The notes below the pieces were generated by a model. The model did not search any database and was not told the origin of the DNA. It worked only from the letters and a program-made list of their open reading frames with translations. Positions 1-8,032 of a DNA stretch of 64,000 nt are shown here, piece by piece. The DNA is from Bacillus sp. B15-48. GTDB taxonomy: Bacteria; Bacillota; Bacilli; Bacillales; Cytobacillaceae. The DNA lies in NCBI RefSeq assembly GCF_016879755.1, contig NZ_WOFU01000003.1, positions 310,001 to 374,000 of the forward strand, in the 5' to 3' direction. Numbering within the stretch: position 1 is the first letter of the stretch; each line of letters starts with the position of its first letter. The position numbers and the translations under genes were made by a program.

Positions 1-1498
1 TTGAAAAAACCGTCATATCAGCCAATTTCCCGCGAGCAATTGTCCCTTTTACGGTCTCTTCATTGGTCGGATAGGCACCAAGTTCGGTAAACAATCGGAA
101 CGCTTCTCTCATCGAAAGTTTCTGTTCCGGATAAAAGCTATGTGTTTGCCCTGGTTTTTTCCGAGTAAGAGCCGCATGAATTCCAAGCAATGGATCAACT
201 GGTTCTACTGGCGCGTCGGAACCTCCGGCACAAATGACTCCGGAATCGATTAAGGATTTCCATGCATAAGAAAGCTTGATTCTGTCTTTTCCAAGCCGCT
301 TCTCTACCCACGGGAAATCACTTGCGACAAAACGCGGTTGGATATCGGCAATTCGGTTTGGGTGAGCAAGGCGTGAAATAAGGTCCTCGCGAAGCACTTG
401 CGTATGGATGAAACGGTCACGATAGGAAGTCACCGGAAATTGATCCAACACATCTAGCACATTTTCTAACGCTTTGTCACCAATCGTATGAGCAGCTATT
501 GGCATGTCCAAATCACGCGTTTGTCTGATGATTTCGGACAGTTGTTCTTGATTATACATCGCTTCACCATATTGACCAGGTGCATCGCTATAAGGCTCTG
601 ATAATAGAGCTGTTCTTCTGCCAAATGCCCCGTCAGCAAACATTTTCACTGCGCCGATTTGCAAAGTATCATTCCCATATCCTGTGTACATCCCTAATTC
701 TTTTAAATCAGGTAAAAATTCATGGTTAATTAATAGATTGCTTCGCAACCCTAGTTGTTCTCCGTTTAAAAGTTCATCAAAAATGTTCCACGTTTGCTTA
801 AGTCCCCCTAAATATAGAGGGTCATTCGTATGAACACTTGTTAACCCTTTTCCGATCGCAAAATGAATCGTTTTGCGCATCGCTTCTTTCCAAGTGTCAT
901 AAGAATGTGAGGGAATATGCTCTTTAATAAGATCCATCGCCGATTCAAGCAAAAGCCCAGTTGGTTGTTTCGTACTATCATCTAAAACAACGGTTCCTCC
1001 TTCTGGAACGGTCATACCCACATGGAAACCGCTAACTTCTAATGCTTTGCAATTAACAAGTGCTGCATGTTGACATACTCTGCCAATGAAAAGTGGGTTA
1101 GCAGGAACGACATGGTCCAATTCACTAATCGTTGGGATTCCCCCATCTGTAAATAAATTATCATCCCAACCACTACCTACTAGCCATTTTCCAGTTTCTA
1201 GCTGCTCGGCCTTTTCTTTCAGTTTTTTGAGCATTTCACGTTTAGAATGAATCCCCGTTAAATCTAAATGAATAAACTGACCTGCAATGATTGAAAGATG
1301 CAAATGACTATCAATTAATCCTGGAGTAGCCGTTTTTCCTTCTAAATCAATGGTATGAGCAGATCGACCCCATTGAAGCAGCATCTCTTCAGTAGAGCCC
1401 ATATCAACGAAACGACCCTTTTCAACGACAACCGCTCGTACTCTTGGTTTATTGGAATTGAATGTATAGATATTTCCATTTAAATAGATTTTTCTCAA
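1..1498 (-). CDS. YtcJ-like metal-dependent amidohydrolase, C-terminus cut by window edge
   Basis: About 499 codons are present and the C-terminus lies beyond position 1. The start is taken as TTG at 1498 because AGGAGAG lies about 8 nt upstream, and no stop interrupts the frame. The protein opens with the short beta-sandwich strands of the amidohydrolase fold and the metal-binding HLH motif at residues 65-67 (GLIDSHLHLS). Further on are a conserved AHTIGD segment and AGGSDAPVEPVDP, typical of the amidohydrolase-3 (YtcJ) family of 520-540 residues. Family members hydrolyse amide or cyclic amide bonds; the substrate cannot be told from sequence. It follows the MetE-like gene on the same strand, but a terminator lies between them, so it is probably transcribed separately. 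Confidence 0.85.
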   Translation of the reverse strand, partial: MRKIYLNGNIYTFNSNKPRVRAVVVEKGRFVDMGSTEEMLLQWGRSAHTIDLEGKTATPGLIDSHLHLSIIAGQFIHLDLTGIHSKREMLKKLKEKAEQLETGKWLVGSGWDDNLFTDGGIPTISELDHVVPANPLFIGRVCQHAALVNCKALEVSGFHVGMTVPEGGTVVLDDSTKQPTGLLLESAMDLIKEHIPSHSYDTWKEAMRKTIHFAIGKGLTSVHTNDPLYLGGLKQTWNIFDELLNGEQLGLRSNLLINHEFLPDLKELGMYTGYGNDTLQIGAVKMFADGAFGRRTALLSEPYSDAPGQYGEAMYNQEQLSEIIRQTRDLDMPIAAHTIGDKALENVLDVLDQFPVTSYRDRFIHTQVLREDLISRLAHPNRIADIQPRFVASDFPWVEKRLGKDRIKLSYAWKSLIDSGVICAGGSDAPVEPVDPLLGIHAALTRKKPGQTHSFYPEQKLSMREAFRLFTELGAYPTNEETVKGTIARGKLADMTVFS

Positions 1499-1624
1499 AG
1501 CTGTTCTCTCCTAAATGGGTTAAACTTTAAAAACCGTGTTTTTTCTATTGCTATTACGTGAGGGCAGAATTTTTTATTTCGTTCGCTCCTCTTCTTTAAA
1601 ATTATACCACGTCCATACGGGTAA

Positions 1625-1662
1625 CAAAAAAAGCAAGGATGCGTAGAAACCCGCTCCTTGCT
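1625..1662 (-). terminator. Rho-independent terminator of the TusA/DsrE/MetE-like operon
   Basis: On the minus strand AGCAAGGA and TCCTTGCT form a stem, extended by GCG/CGC with one bulged A, followed by seven T residues. It lies about 110 nt past the stop of the MetE-like gene and separates that operon from the amidohydrolase. Confidence 0.8.
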
Positions 1663-1768
1663 TATCAAATCTATATAATCATTGTTTTCGCTGCGCGTTC
1701 TCGAGCCTTCCTCTTGACCGTTCATTGTCAATTGCTATCCAACAGATGATTCCTCCATATAAAAGAAA

Positions 1769-2932
1769 TTAACCCTGACTTCTTAGTTTTTCCGCTGCAG
1801 CTACTATCACTTTTAATTTTTCAACAGCGATTTCACTGCCATTCATCGGACGTTGCGCAAACGTGCCAAAGCCACAATCTGGATGTAAAAAGATTTTGTC
1901 ATCTGAAATGTAATTTCTTGCTTCTTCCACTCTGGTGATAATTTCGTCTACAGATTCGATCGTTTCCGTTCGCGGATTGACGACGCCAAGCCCTAACTCT
2001 TTTCCGCCAATCTTATTGATTGCATCAAGTTCCCCTGCTCTTGGCGTTGCATATTCAAGGGCCAATTGATCAACTTTCACTTGTTCAAGGTATGGAAGCA
2101 ATGGATAATAAGGTCCCCGTAGCAGAATTTCATCCTGCGTACTCCAGTTTCCCCGACAAATATGAACCGCAATTCTCGTTCCTCTGCCAAGCATTCCGTC
2201 TGTCAGTTGATTCATTAAGTCTAATGCAAAAGCAAGTTCTTCCTCTGCATCTGCTTTTGCTGTCAGGGCGCCGCACATAAATGTCCGATTGGCATTTTTT
2301 TGCGTAAACACAATTTCAGTTAAAACCGGTTCATCGAATTGGACGAATTCCACTCCAGCCGCAATCAAGTCCTCCAATTCTTCCCTCAGTACTTTGATAA
2401 TATCAACAGCTAAATCTTCCTTCGTCGGATAAGCGTCCATAGACAGACCCTCTACCCACATCGACCTCGTTAACAGATAAGGACCTGGCAAGGTAACTTT
2501 GACCGCTTTGTCTGTATGTTTTTTCAAAAATAAAAAGTCATTTAAGGCAAGCGGAGTTTTTCGGCTAATTTTCCCCGTCGCGGCCGGATTAGACATCGAA
2601 AAGGCAGGTACATCCAACGTTCCCAAAATTTCTTCAAAACTTGATTTATCCTCAACATAGTCTAATAGTTCTGAAACACTAAGCATGCGGACATTTTCTA
2701 AATGATCGGCCACAAAGGAAATATAATTATCCCGTCGTTGTTCCCCATCTGATACAATATCAATTCCTGCCTCTTCCTGCCATTTTAAGCATTGCAAGCT
2801 AGCCTGATTAGCAATTTCCTGAAATTCCTCATCACTAATTCGTCCAGCTTTTTTTTCACGCATTGCCCGTTGGACTTCTCTTGATCTTGGCCAACTGCCG
2901 ATTACCGTTGTTGGGAATTTGGGTAATGTCAT
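1769..2932 (-). CDS. MetE C-terminal-domain-like cobalamin-independent methyltransferase
   Basis: The 387-residue protein matches only the C-terminal catalytic half of cobalamin-independent methionine synthase, starting with the PTTVIGSWPR signature. The zinc ligands of the family are recognisable as H257-x-C259 (AVHICRGNW), an acidic residue near 293 and C353 (LHPDCGFGTF). Full MetE has about 750 residues with an N-terminal folate-binding half, which is absent here, so the methyl donor may not be methyl-tetrahydrofolate. GGGAGG precedes the ATG. It is the last gene of a four-gene cluster with TusA, DsrE and OsmC proteins, which suggests transfer of a methyl group to a thiol produced or carried by those proteins. 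That role is inference. YxjG/YxjH-like proteins of Bacillus are the closest named relatives I can think of. Confidence 0.85.
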   Translation of the reverse strand: MTLPKFPTTVIGSWPRSREVQRAMREKKAGRISDEEFQEIANQASLQCLKWQEEAGIDIVSDGEQRRDNYISFVADHLENVRMLSVSELLDYVEDKSSFEEILGTLDVPAFSMSNPAATGKISRKTPLALNDFLFLKKHTDKAVKVTLPGPYLLTRSMWVEGLSMDAYPTKEDLAVDIIKVLREELEDLIAAGVEFVQFDEPVLTEIVFTQKNANRTFMCGALTAKADAEEELAFALDLMNQLTDGMLGRGTRIAVHICRGNWSTQDEILLRGPYYPLLPYLEQVKVDQLALEYATPRAGELDAINKIGGKELGLGVVNPRTETIESVDEIITRVEEARNYISDDKIFLHPDCGFGTFAQRPMNGSEIAVEKLKVIVAAAEKLRSQG

Positions 2933-2950
2933 TTAAAGATAACCTCCCAA

Positions 2951-3664
2951 TCAAAATACGATTGAAAACTGTATTTTAATTTCAATTGATTGTTTAAGAG
3001 TTTGATACATAGGGGAATGTGCAAGTGTAGTTTCCCAAAGAGCGTGTAAAGTATCCTCCGCTTCCGGTGATGAAACATAAAAAGTCCCTGTGATTTCTTT
3101 CACTTTTGGACTGCCCTCGTTTTCGATTTCTAGGTGAAATAAGACATTTTCTAGACCTGCTTTTAAAGAGACTTCGATATCGTCTATTTCAATAGTTCTT
3201 TTTGAAGCTTGTGCCTTAAAACCGACTGTCAGATCACCAGCGAGTGCTCCAAGAAAATAATCAATTGCGCTTGGCGCCTCAACCTTCGGACTAAAATCTG
3301 CAGGTTGTCCAATCGCAAATGTATGGTTTCTTGAATGAACTTTAGCGGTTAAGCCTCCTTCCCCTTGAACACGAACATTCCATTGGTAGCCTTTAGCCGC
3401 TTCCAAATCTGTCGCTAATTCCTTTTGATCCGACCCTTTGCGAATAAAATATCTCGTTGTATTGTCTCCTGGTTGTGAGCCAAGAAATTCATGTTCAACC
3501 ATTCTGCACCAAGCCGGCAAATCGTCCGCTACCGTCCTTTCGCGACTACGGACTTCCAACACTTCTCCACCTGAGAGGGGATCCATCGCTTTTTTAATAA
3601 TTAGCAATAACCCTGAACCACAATCTAAGTCTCCACCATCACATACCGCTTTTGGATTTTCCAT
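2951..3664 (-). CDS. TusA-OsmC fusion protein lacking the OsmC peroxidatic cysteines
   Basis: Residues 1-77 form a TusA/SirA-like sulfur-carrier domain (CDGGDLDCGSGLL, then LPAWCRMVEHEFL), closely resembling the free TusA-like protein encoded at 4203-4442. Residues 95-237 form an OsmC/YhfA-like domain (SAIDYFLGALAGDL, then HSPMYQTL). OsmC peroxidases carry one cysteine in the ALAAC segment and a second before the final PVHRTL-like strand. Here the first is Asp and the second Ser, so hydroperoxide reductase activity is unlikely. The fusion suggests that the OsmC fold binds or modifies a persulfidated or thiolated substrate handled by the TusA domain. It lies 18 nt upstream of the MetE-like gene in the same operon. 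Confidence 0.8.
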   Translation of the reverse strand: MENPKAVCDGGDLDCGSGLLLIIKKAMDPLSGGEVLEVRSRERTVADDLPAWCRMVEHEFLGSQPGDNTTRYFIRKGSDQKELATDLEAAKGYQWNVRVQGEGGLTAKVHSRNHTFAIGQPADFSPKVEAPSAIDYFLGALAGDLTVGFKAQASKRTIEIDDIEVSLKAGLENVLFHLEIENEGSPKVKEITGTFYVSSPEAEDTLHALWETTLAHSPMYQTLKQSIEIKIQFSIVF

Positions 3665-3797
3665 TTTTTCACCCTTTTCTAGGATAAGAAAATATCATTT
3701 TCGCACTTTAGATACAAGAAAGCTAAATGATTTTAAACAGCTTGCGCACCGCCCGTTCTCCTCTAAGAAACAACGAGCGTGCACAAATTAAGAACGT

Positions 3798-4160
3798 TTA
3801 ATAAGTAATCGAAGCTGCACCTAAGCTTAAAAATTCAACAACCTTTGCCCCACCGACAATCGTTGCGCCTTCAAGTAAATCTTCTTCTTGTAATTCACGT
3901 TTTTTATAGCAAGGGCTGCATACCCATAGATTTCCACCAGCTTCAATAAACTGATCCATCAGTTGTTTTAATGGCGCAAATCCTTCTTCATGAATATCAT
4001 CTGCATACCCTTTCGCTCCTAAGTAAGCGCCTTCAACATTTAAAAATACGACCGTCTCCTGACCTGAGGCAACAGCTGCATTCGCAACAACAAAGGCCAC
4101 AGTTGCTTTATCCTGATCATTTTTTGCATGAGTTAAACTAACTAAAAATTTTCCTGCCAT
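3798..4160 (-). CDS. DsrE-family sulfur-relay protein
   Basis: A 120-residue Rossmann-like DsrE/F domain with the motif VCSPCYKKR giving C81 and C84. DsrE proteins accept a persulfide sulfur from TusA-type carriers on a conserved cysteine. A clear GGAGGA lies before the ATG. The gene sits between the free TusA-like gene and the TusA-OsmC fusion, consistent with a sulfur relay that runs TusA, then DsrE, then TusA-OsmC. The cargo and acceptor are not evident. Whether it works as a hexamer like TusBCD cannot be seen; only one DsrE gene is present in this cluster. Confidence 0.85.
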   Translation of the reverse strand: MAGKFLVSLTHAKNDQDKATVAFVVANAAVASGQETVVFLNVEGAYLGAKGYADDIHEEGFAPLKQLMDQFIEAGGNLWVCSPCYKKRELQEEDLLEGATIVGGAKVVEFLSLGAASITY

Positions 4161-4202
4161 TTTGAATTCCTCCTAAAATTGATGTTTATGTAAAAGACTG
4201 AA

Positions 4203-4442
4203 TTAGCCCTTTTCAATAAAATAATGACTAATCTTTCCGTTATCTTCCCGGTGCAGGAGCGTATGTTTTTGCAGGCGGCACCAGGCCGGAAGATCTTCAC
4301 GGGCTCCAGGATCATAAGAAATGACCTCAATGATATCGCTGCTCTCCATTTTCTTCATCGTTAAGAAAAGGTTCATAATTAATTCGCCACAGCCGGTCGG
4401 TCCGGCATCATAAGTCAATTTGGGACTAAATTGTTCAACCAT
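4203..4442 (-). CDS. TusA/SirA-like sulfur carrier protein
   Basis: A 79-residue protein beginning MVEQFSPKLTYDAGPTGCGE. Two upstream in-frame ATG codons (to 4472) exist, but GAAGGG lies 9-10 nt before the codon at 4442, which decides the start. The family's Cys-Pro pair appears as Gly-Cys-Gly (TGCGELI), and DLPAWCRLQKH follows as in the fusion protein encoded downstream. TusA proteins carry a persulfide on this cysteine. It is the first gene of the sulfur-relay operon. Confidence 0.8.
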   Translation of the reverse strand: MVEQFSPKLTYDAGPTGCGELIMNLFLTMKKMESSDIIEVISYDPGAREDLPAWCRLQKHTLLHREDNGKISHYFIEKG

Positions 4443-4656
4443 CTCTGACAATCCCTTCATAAAAAAACACATGATCTAATTCTTTCTTTCTCTATTATAA
4501 GCAAATATAATACGAACATAATAATCATTTTATCTATCCAAACGATATTATTTAATCGTTTTTTTAGATATGAAAAATAGGTAAATTGATAGCGAAATGC
4601 GCATAACAAACAAAAAGTGCTCCATTGAATTCAATAACGGGTTCTCTTTTGAGGTG

Positions 4657-4700
4657 CAAAAAACAAAAAAGCAGGGCACCCTGTTGGAATTTGCCCTGCT
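4657..4700 (-). terminator. Terminator after the DinB-like gene
   Basis: On the minus strand the stem AGCAGGGCA/TGCCCTGCT is followed by a T-rich run (TTTTTTGTTTTTT). It lies about 200 nt past the DinB stop codon, with a cluster of palindromic repeats between. Confidence 0.85.
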
Positions 4701-4720
4701 CTTCTTTGACACTTAATAAT

Positions 4721-4910
4721 AATAGACGTAAAAATTCCGCTTAATTTAGTAAATAGCATTGAAAATTGCTTGAATAAACGGAGAGATTCCGTCTATTAAC
4801 TCAATAAACGTGAAAATGGGGGATTTTTATTTACATAAGCGGAATATCTCCGCTTATATACCCCCGAAACGAGCTCCATTCTTCATCTAAGCGGAAAATC
4901 TCCGCTTATT
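4721..4910. repeat. Cluster of four short AGCGGA...TCCGCT palindromes
   Basis: Two near-perfect hairpins occur, at about 4836-4859 (ATAAGCGGA...TCCGCTTAT) and 4889-4909 (TAAGCGGA...TCCGCTTA). Two degraded relatives lie at about 4721-4744 and 4774-4797 (ACGGAGAGATTCCGT). Arms of 8-9 bp flank a 5-nt AT-rich loop. The last copy overlaps the TAA stop of the DinB gene. They look like a short dispersed palindromic repeat family; I see no function. Confidence 0.7.
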
Positions 4911-5400
4911 TTACTTTTGCTAAATGGCGGACAATTTGATCATGATGACCAACGACGTGTTTAACAATTAAGTGATCAATTAAAAATGATAGTGGTTTGC
5001 CATCAAAGTTCGGATTGTAACTTGGCGCTGTTTTTTCTAGATCCGCTTCTTTCACTTTACCAAGTGCTGCTTCGACTCGCGGTACTAAATTTTGTAACGC
5101 TTCAATCGCATCTTCCTTTTTAAGTTGGCCGACCTTATTTTCCTCTACGGCAGCTAAGCGGCGGACATGTTCATGGTTACGCCCCCATTTTGCACCAGGT
5201 ACAATTAATAAGGCTTCTAAGTCCTCTACCCAAAAATCAACTGCTTCTAAAACATGAGCAACAATTTGCATCGCTGACCATTCGGTTTCAGAAGGTTTCA
5301 CATAAAGGGTTGATTCTTCTGTATTATTTAGAAGCTCAACGATATCGGTAATACTCTTCTTAAATACTTCAACTTTTTCATTTAGGACTGCTGTAGACAC
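4906..5400 (-). CDS. DinB-like four-helix-bundle protein
   Basis: A DinB/YfiT-superfamily protein of 164 residues, with histidines in AHVLEAVDFW and in VGHHDQIVRHL that form the usual metal-binding triad of this fold. The frame can be extended to a TTG at 5409, but GGGAGG lies immediately against that codon and 9 nt before the GTG at 5400, so GTG is the likely start. Family members include bacillithiol- or mycothiol-dependent enzymes and uncharacterised damage-induced proteins; the activity here is unknown. It is monocistronic, with its own downstream terminator. Confidence 0.8.
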   Translation of the reverse strand: MSTAVLNEKVEVFKKSITDIVELLNNTEESTLYVKPSETEWSAMQIVAHVLEAVDFWVEDLEALLIVPGAKWGRNHEHVRRLAAVEENKVGQLKKEDAIEALQNLVPRVEAALGKVKEADLEKTAPSYNPNFDGKPLSFLIDHLIVKHVVGHHDQIVRHLAKVK

Positions 5401-5647
5401 AATAAACAACCTCCCGATTTTATTTATAGTGAATTTGCTCCACTATAATTATAATGCGAATACAGACTATTTGCATTATAAAAATTTTAAATATTCTTTT
5501 TTTCCGGTTGAAGCTATTGAAGGCAAAAGGGGGTTCTCCCATTACAAATTGTTGAAAAACTGCTTTTATTAGTATAGAGAACATCTACAGGAAAAGCTTA
5601 TGATAGGATATAAATGAATCAACTGTAATTTAGGAAGAGGGATTAAT

Positions 5648-6811
5648 ATGCCTGCAATCTATTTCGACAATAGTGCAACGACAAAGCCGTATCCTGAAGT
5701 AACAAATAAAGTAGTAAAAATGCTTACAAATACATATGGCAACCCATCATCTTTGCACCGACTGGGAAAAGAAAGCAAGATGGAAATCGAGACAGCACGT
5801 CAGATCATCGCCGATTCTCTAGACGTAAACTCAGATGAAATTTACTTTACATCGGGTGGTACTGAAGCAAATAATCTGGCAATAAAGGGCGCTTGTCTCG
5901 CTAATTCACAGCACGGAAACCATATCGTAACTACTGCAGCCGAGCATCCTGCAGTAACAAAAGCAATCCGGGATTTAAAAAAGCAAGGCTGGATTGTTAC
6001 TTATATTGAAGCTCCCAACGGGGAACTAGATATAGAAGCGTTGGAACATGCTGTTAACGAAAAAACGGTCCTTGTTAGTGCAATGTTGGTTAACAATGAA
6101 ATTGGTTCTATTTTTCCTATCGAGAAAATAAAACAAATCATTCAACAAAAACAATCACCGGCCATTGTTCATTGTGATGCGGTACAAGGGTATGGGAAGC
6201 TACACTTTACTGCTGCAAGCTTAGGGGCTGACTTGATCAGCATAAGTGCCCATAAAATTCATGGACCTAAAGGGGTCGGTGCACTTTATGTGAAAAAAGG
6301 AATAAAAATGTTCTCGATGAATCTCGGTGGTGGTCAAGAGCGCGGTTTGCGTTCTGGTACGGAGAATACTCCATTTATCGCTGCCTTTGGGGAAGCCGTC
6401 CGAATTACATTTGCCAATCGCAAAAAAGATGTTGCCCATATGATTACACTTCGTGACTACTGCCTCGAAGCAATCACCCGTTCCATCCCAGAAGTGATGA
6501 TTCATTCAAGTCAACAAGGAGCACCTCATATTGCCCATTTTTCGTTGCCAGGTGTGCATAATAAAAAGGTCATCGAATTCCTTGATTCGATGAACATCTA
6601 TATTTCTAGTGCAGCTGCATGTAAGTCGAATCATTCGCGAGGTCCATCCGTGCTCGAATCGCTCGGCCTTAGCCGCTCTATTGCCGAATGTGCGCTAAGG
6701 GTTAGTTTTTCGTATATGAATACGAAAAAAGAAATTGATCTGTTTGTTGAAACACTCGTCGACTACTATAGACAGGAACATATAGGTATAAAACAAAAGC
6801 CGTACGAGTGA
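5648..6811 (+). CDS. NifS/IscS-type cysteine desulfurase
   Basis: A 387-residue class-V aminotransferase-fold enzyme. It begins IYFDNSATTKP and carries the PLP lysine in SAHKIHGPKG. The catalytic cysteine of the mobile loop is in SSAAACKSNHS, followed by ALRVSFS near the C-terminus. It removes sulfur from cysteine as an enzyme-bound persulfide for Fe-S clusters, tRNA thiolation or cofactors. GGAAGAGGG precedes the ATG. No thiI, mnmA or iscU partner lies next to it, so the acceptor is unclear; the TusA/DsrE operon a few kb away is one candidate. Confidence 0.9.
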   Translation: MPAIYFDNSATTKPYPEVTNKVVKMLTNTYGNPSSLHRLGKESKMEIETARQIIADSLDVNSDEIYFTSGGTEANNLAIKGACLANSQHGNHIVTTAAEHPAVTKAIRDLKKQGWIVTYIEAPNGELDIEALEHAVNEKTVLVSAMLVNNEIGSIFPIEKIKQIIQQKQSPAIVHCDAVQGYGKLHFTAASLGADLISISAHKIHGPKGVGALYVKKGIKMFSMNLGGGQERGLRSGTENTPFIAAFGEAVRITFANRKKDVAHMITLRDYCLEAITRSIPEVMIHSSQQGAPHIAHFSLPGVHNKKVIEFLDSMNIYISSAAACKSNHSRGPSVLESLGLSRSIAECALRVSFSYMNTKKEIDLFVETLVDYYRQEHIGIKQKPYE

Positions 6812-6895
6812 AAAAACACCAAACGGTATTCATTATTTGTGATTAAGGCAGCATTATCTACTTTAATTATTTGTCGTATTCAATGTACTCAACAT

Positions 6896-6991
6896 AGGAC
6901 TTTACTTGGAGAAGTGGGTATTATAGGCTCATCAGCCTGATGAAACAACCGCTTCATCCTTCATACCCACAGAGGCTCCAAGTCAAGTCCT
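6896..6991. repeat. Long interrupted inverted repeat with 10-bp flanking direct repeat
   Basis: Arms AGGACTTtACTTGGAG (6896-6911) and CTCCAAGTcAAGTCCT (6976-6991) pair with one mismatch. Inside, GTGGGTAT (6914-6921) pairs with ATACCCAC (6963-6970), and the loop holds smaller palindromes such as TCATCAgccTGATGA. The word ATGTACTCAA occurs on both sides (6883-6892 and 7013-7022). It may be a folded RNA downstream of the desulfurase gene or a small non-autonomous mobile element. The T-run of a terminator is missing. Confidence 0.55.
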
Positions 6992-7099
6992 TAACCACTT
7001 AACTTGGCATACATGTACTCAAAGATATAAGGTGCATTTTATCAATCTTTTGTCGATGACACTATAGATAAGGGACAGTTAATTGAATAACAAAGAACT

Positions 7100-7840
7100 T
7101 TAATTATATTGTTTTGATTCTATTCTCTTGATAAAGTCGCCCGTTATTTCCTTAGATTCATCCTTAGAATACTGTTCAAGAGTATACCCGAACATATAAT
7201 GACCATTTTCATCATCAACATAATATCTGTATTCAGTGCCATTATTAGCAAATAAAACTTGGTTCCCATCTATTTCTATCCACTCTTCTTCAATACCGTC
7301 ACCTTCATTGTTAAACATTTTGGGGATATCCATTTTGCTGAAAACAAACCACAAGGACATATCTCCATTGTTTACATAAGGTGGAATAAGAAACTTCATA
7401 CCCGTCTCTTCTTTTTTCTCTTCAACTACTATTTGATTTTCAAATTGTTCTTGCTTTTCTCCTCGTTCTACGTGATATTGTACATCTATTTGCATTGGTT
7501 CATCGGTCTTATACGAATAAGAAACAAATGCATTTCCAATTTTTAATTCCTTCATTTCAGGAATAAAGATTTCTTCTATACCTAATTCTGCTCTTCCCTC
7601 GTCTCTTATTTCTTCTATTTCACTATCATATTGTTTTTCTTCATCGCTTTCTCCATCAGCATCATGTTCGAAATTTTCATCAGAGCTTCTGTCTTTATTA
7701 TTTTCTTCCTCAAAAGAATTTTGAGTTTCCGTTTTTCCTAAGTTGTCTTCATTGTTATTTGCCTCATTATCAGCACCACAACCAAGTAGGGTTATACTTA
7801 CGATAATCAGTAAACAAACAATTAATGATAAGTTCCTCAT
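7100..7840 (-). CDS. Uncharacterised secreted lipoprotein
   Basis: A 246-residue protein with a lipoprotein signal peptide (residues 1-20, lipobox LLGC, Cys21). An acidic, Asn/Glu/Asp-rich linker of about 70 residues follows, then a beta-rich globular domain of about 150 residues. No family is recognised in the globular part. The linker resembles those that lift a domain away from the membrane surface. The ATG is preceded by a purine-rich GGGGGAAA. It stands alone, between the desulfurase region and the DUF2812 gene. Confidence 0.75.
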   Translation of the reverse strand: MRNLSLIVCLLIIVSITLLGCGADNEANNNEDNLGKTETQNSFEEENNKDRSSDENFEHDADGESDEEKQYDSEIEEIRDEGRAELGIEEIFIPEMKELKIGNAFVSYSYKTDEPMQIDVQYHVERGEKQEQFENQIVVEEKKEETGMKFLIPPYVNNGDMSLWFVFSKMDIPKMFNNEGDGIEEEWIEIDGNQVLFANNGTEYRYYVDDENGHYMFGYTLEQYSKDESKEITGDFIKRIESKQYN

Positions 7841-7995
7841 GGTTAGTTTCCCCCTTATAATTACAGATGGTTTGTGAGAAATTTAGATTTACTCGACAAC
7901 GTTGGGCATGAATTGGAACGATTAATGCTTTTATATCGCCTTTATGGCGTTTTTCAGCAATAATTATTATTCGTAAAGTTAGGTGACGTTGGAGT

Positions 7996-8018
7996 AAAAC
8001 ACCATTTGTTAAACGGTG
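7996..8018 (-). terminator. Short terminator after the DUF2812 gene
   Basis: On the minus strand CACCGTTT and AAATGGTG form an 8-bp stem with one G-U pair, followed by TTTTA. It is 15 nt past the DUF2812 stop. The hairpin is weak. Confidence 0.5.
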
Positions 8019-8032
8019 AATAAGACAACATC

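Noticed and set aside
1495-1731. 78-codon minus-strand frame between the amidohydrolase and MetE-like genes
   Set aside because: It crosses the terminator hairpin and the next gene's ribosome site, and its composition is not protein-like.
4558-4580. AAACGAT...ATCGTTT hairpin with T-run as a plus-strand terminator
   Set aside because: The AT-rich stem is weak, and no plus-strand gene lies upstream of it.
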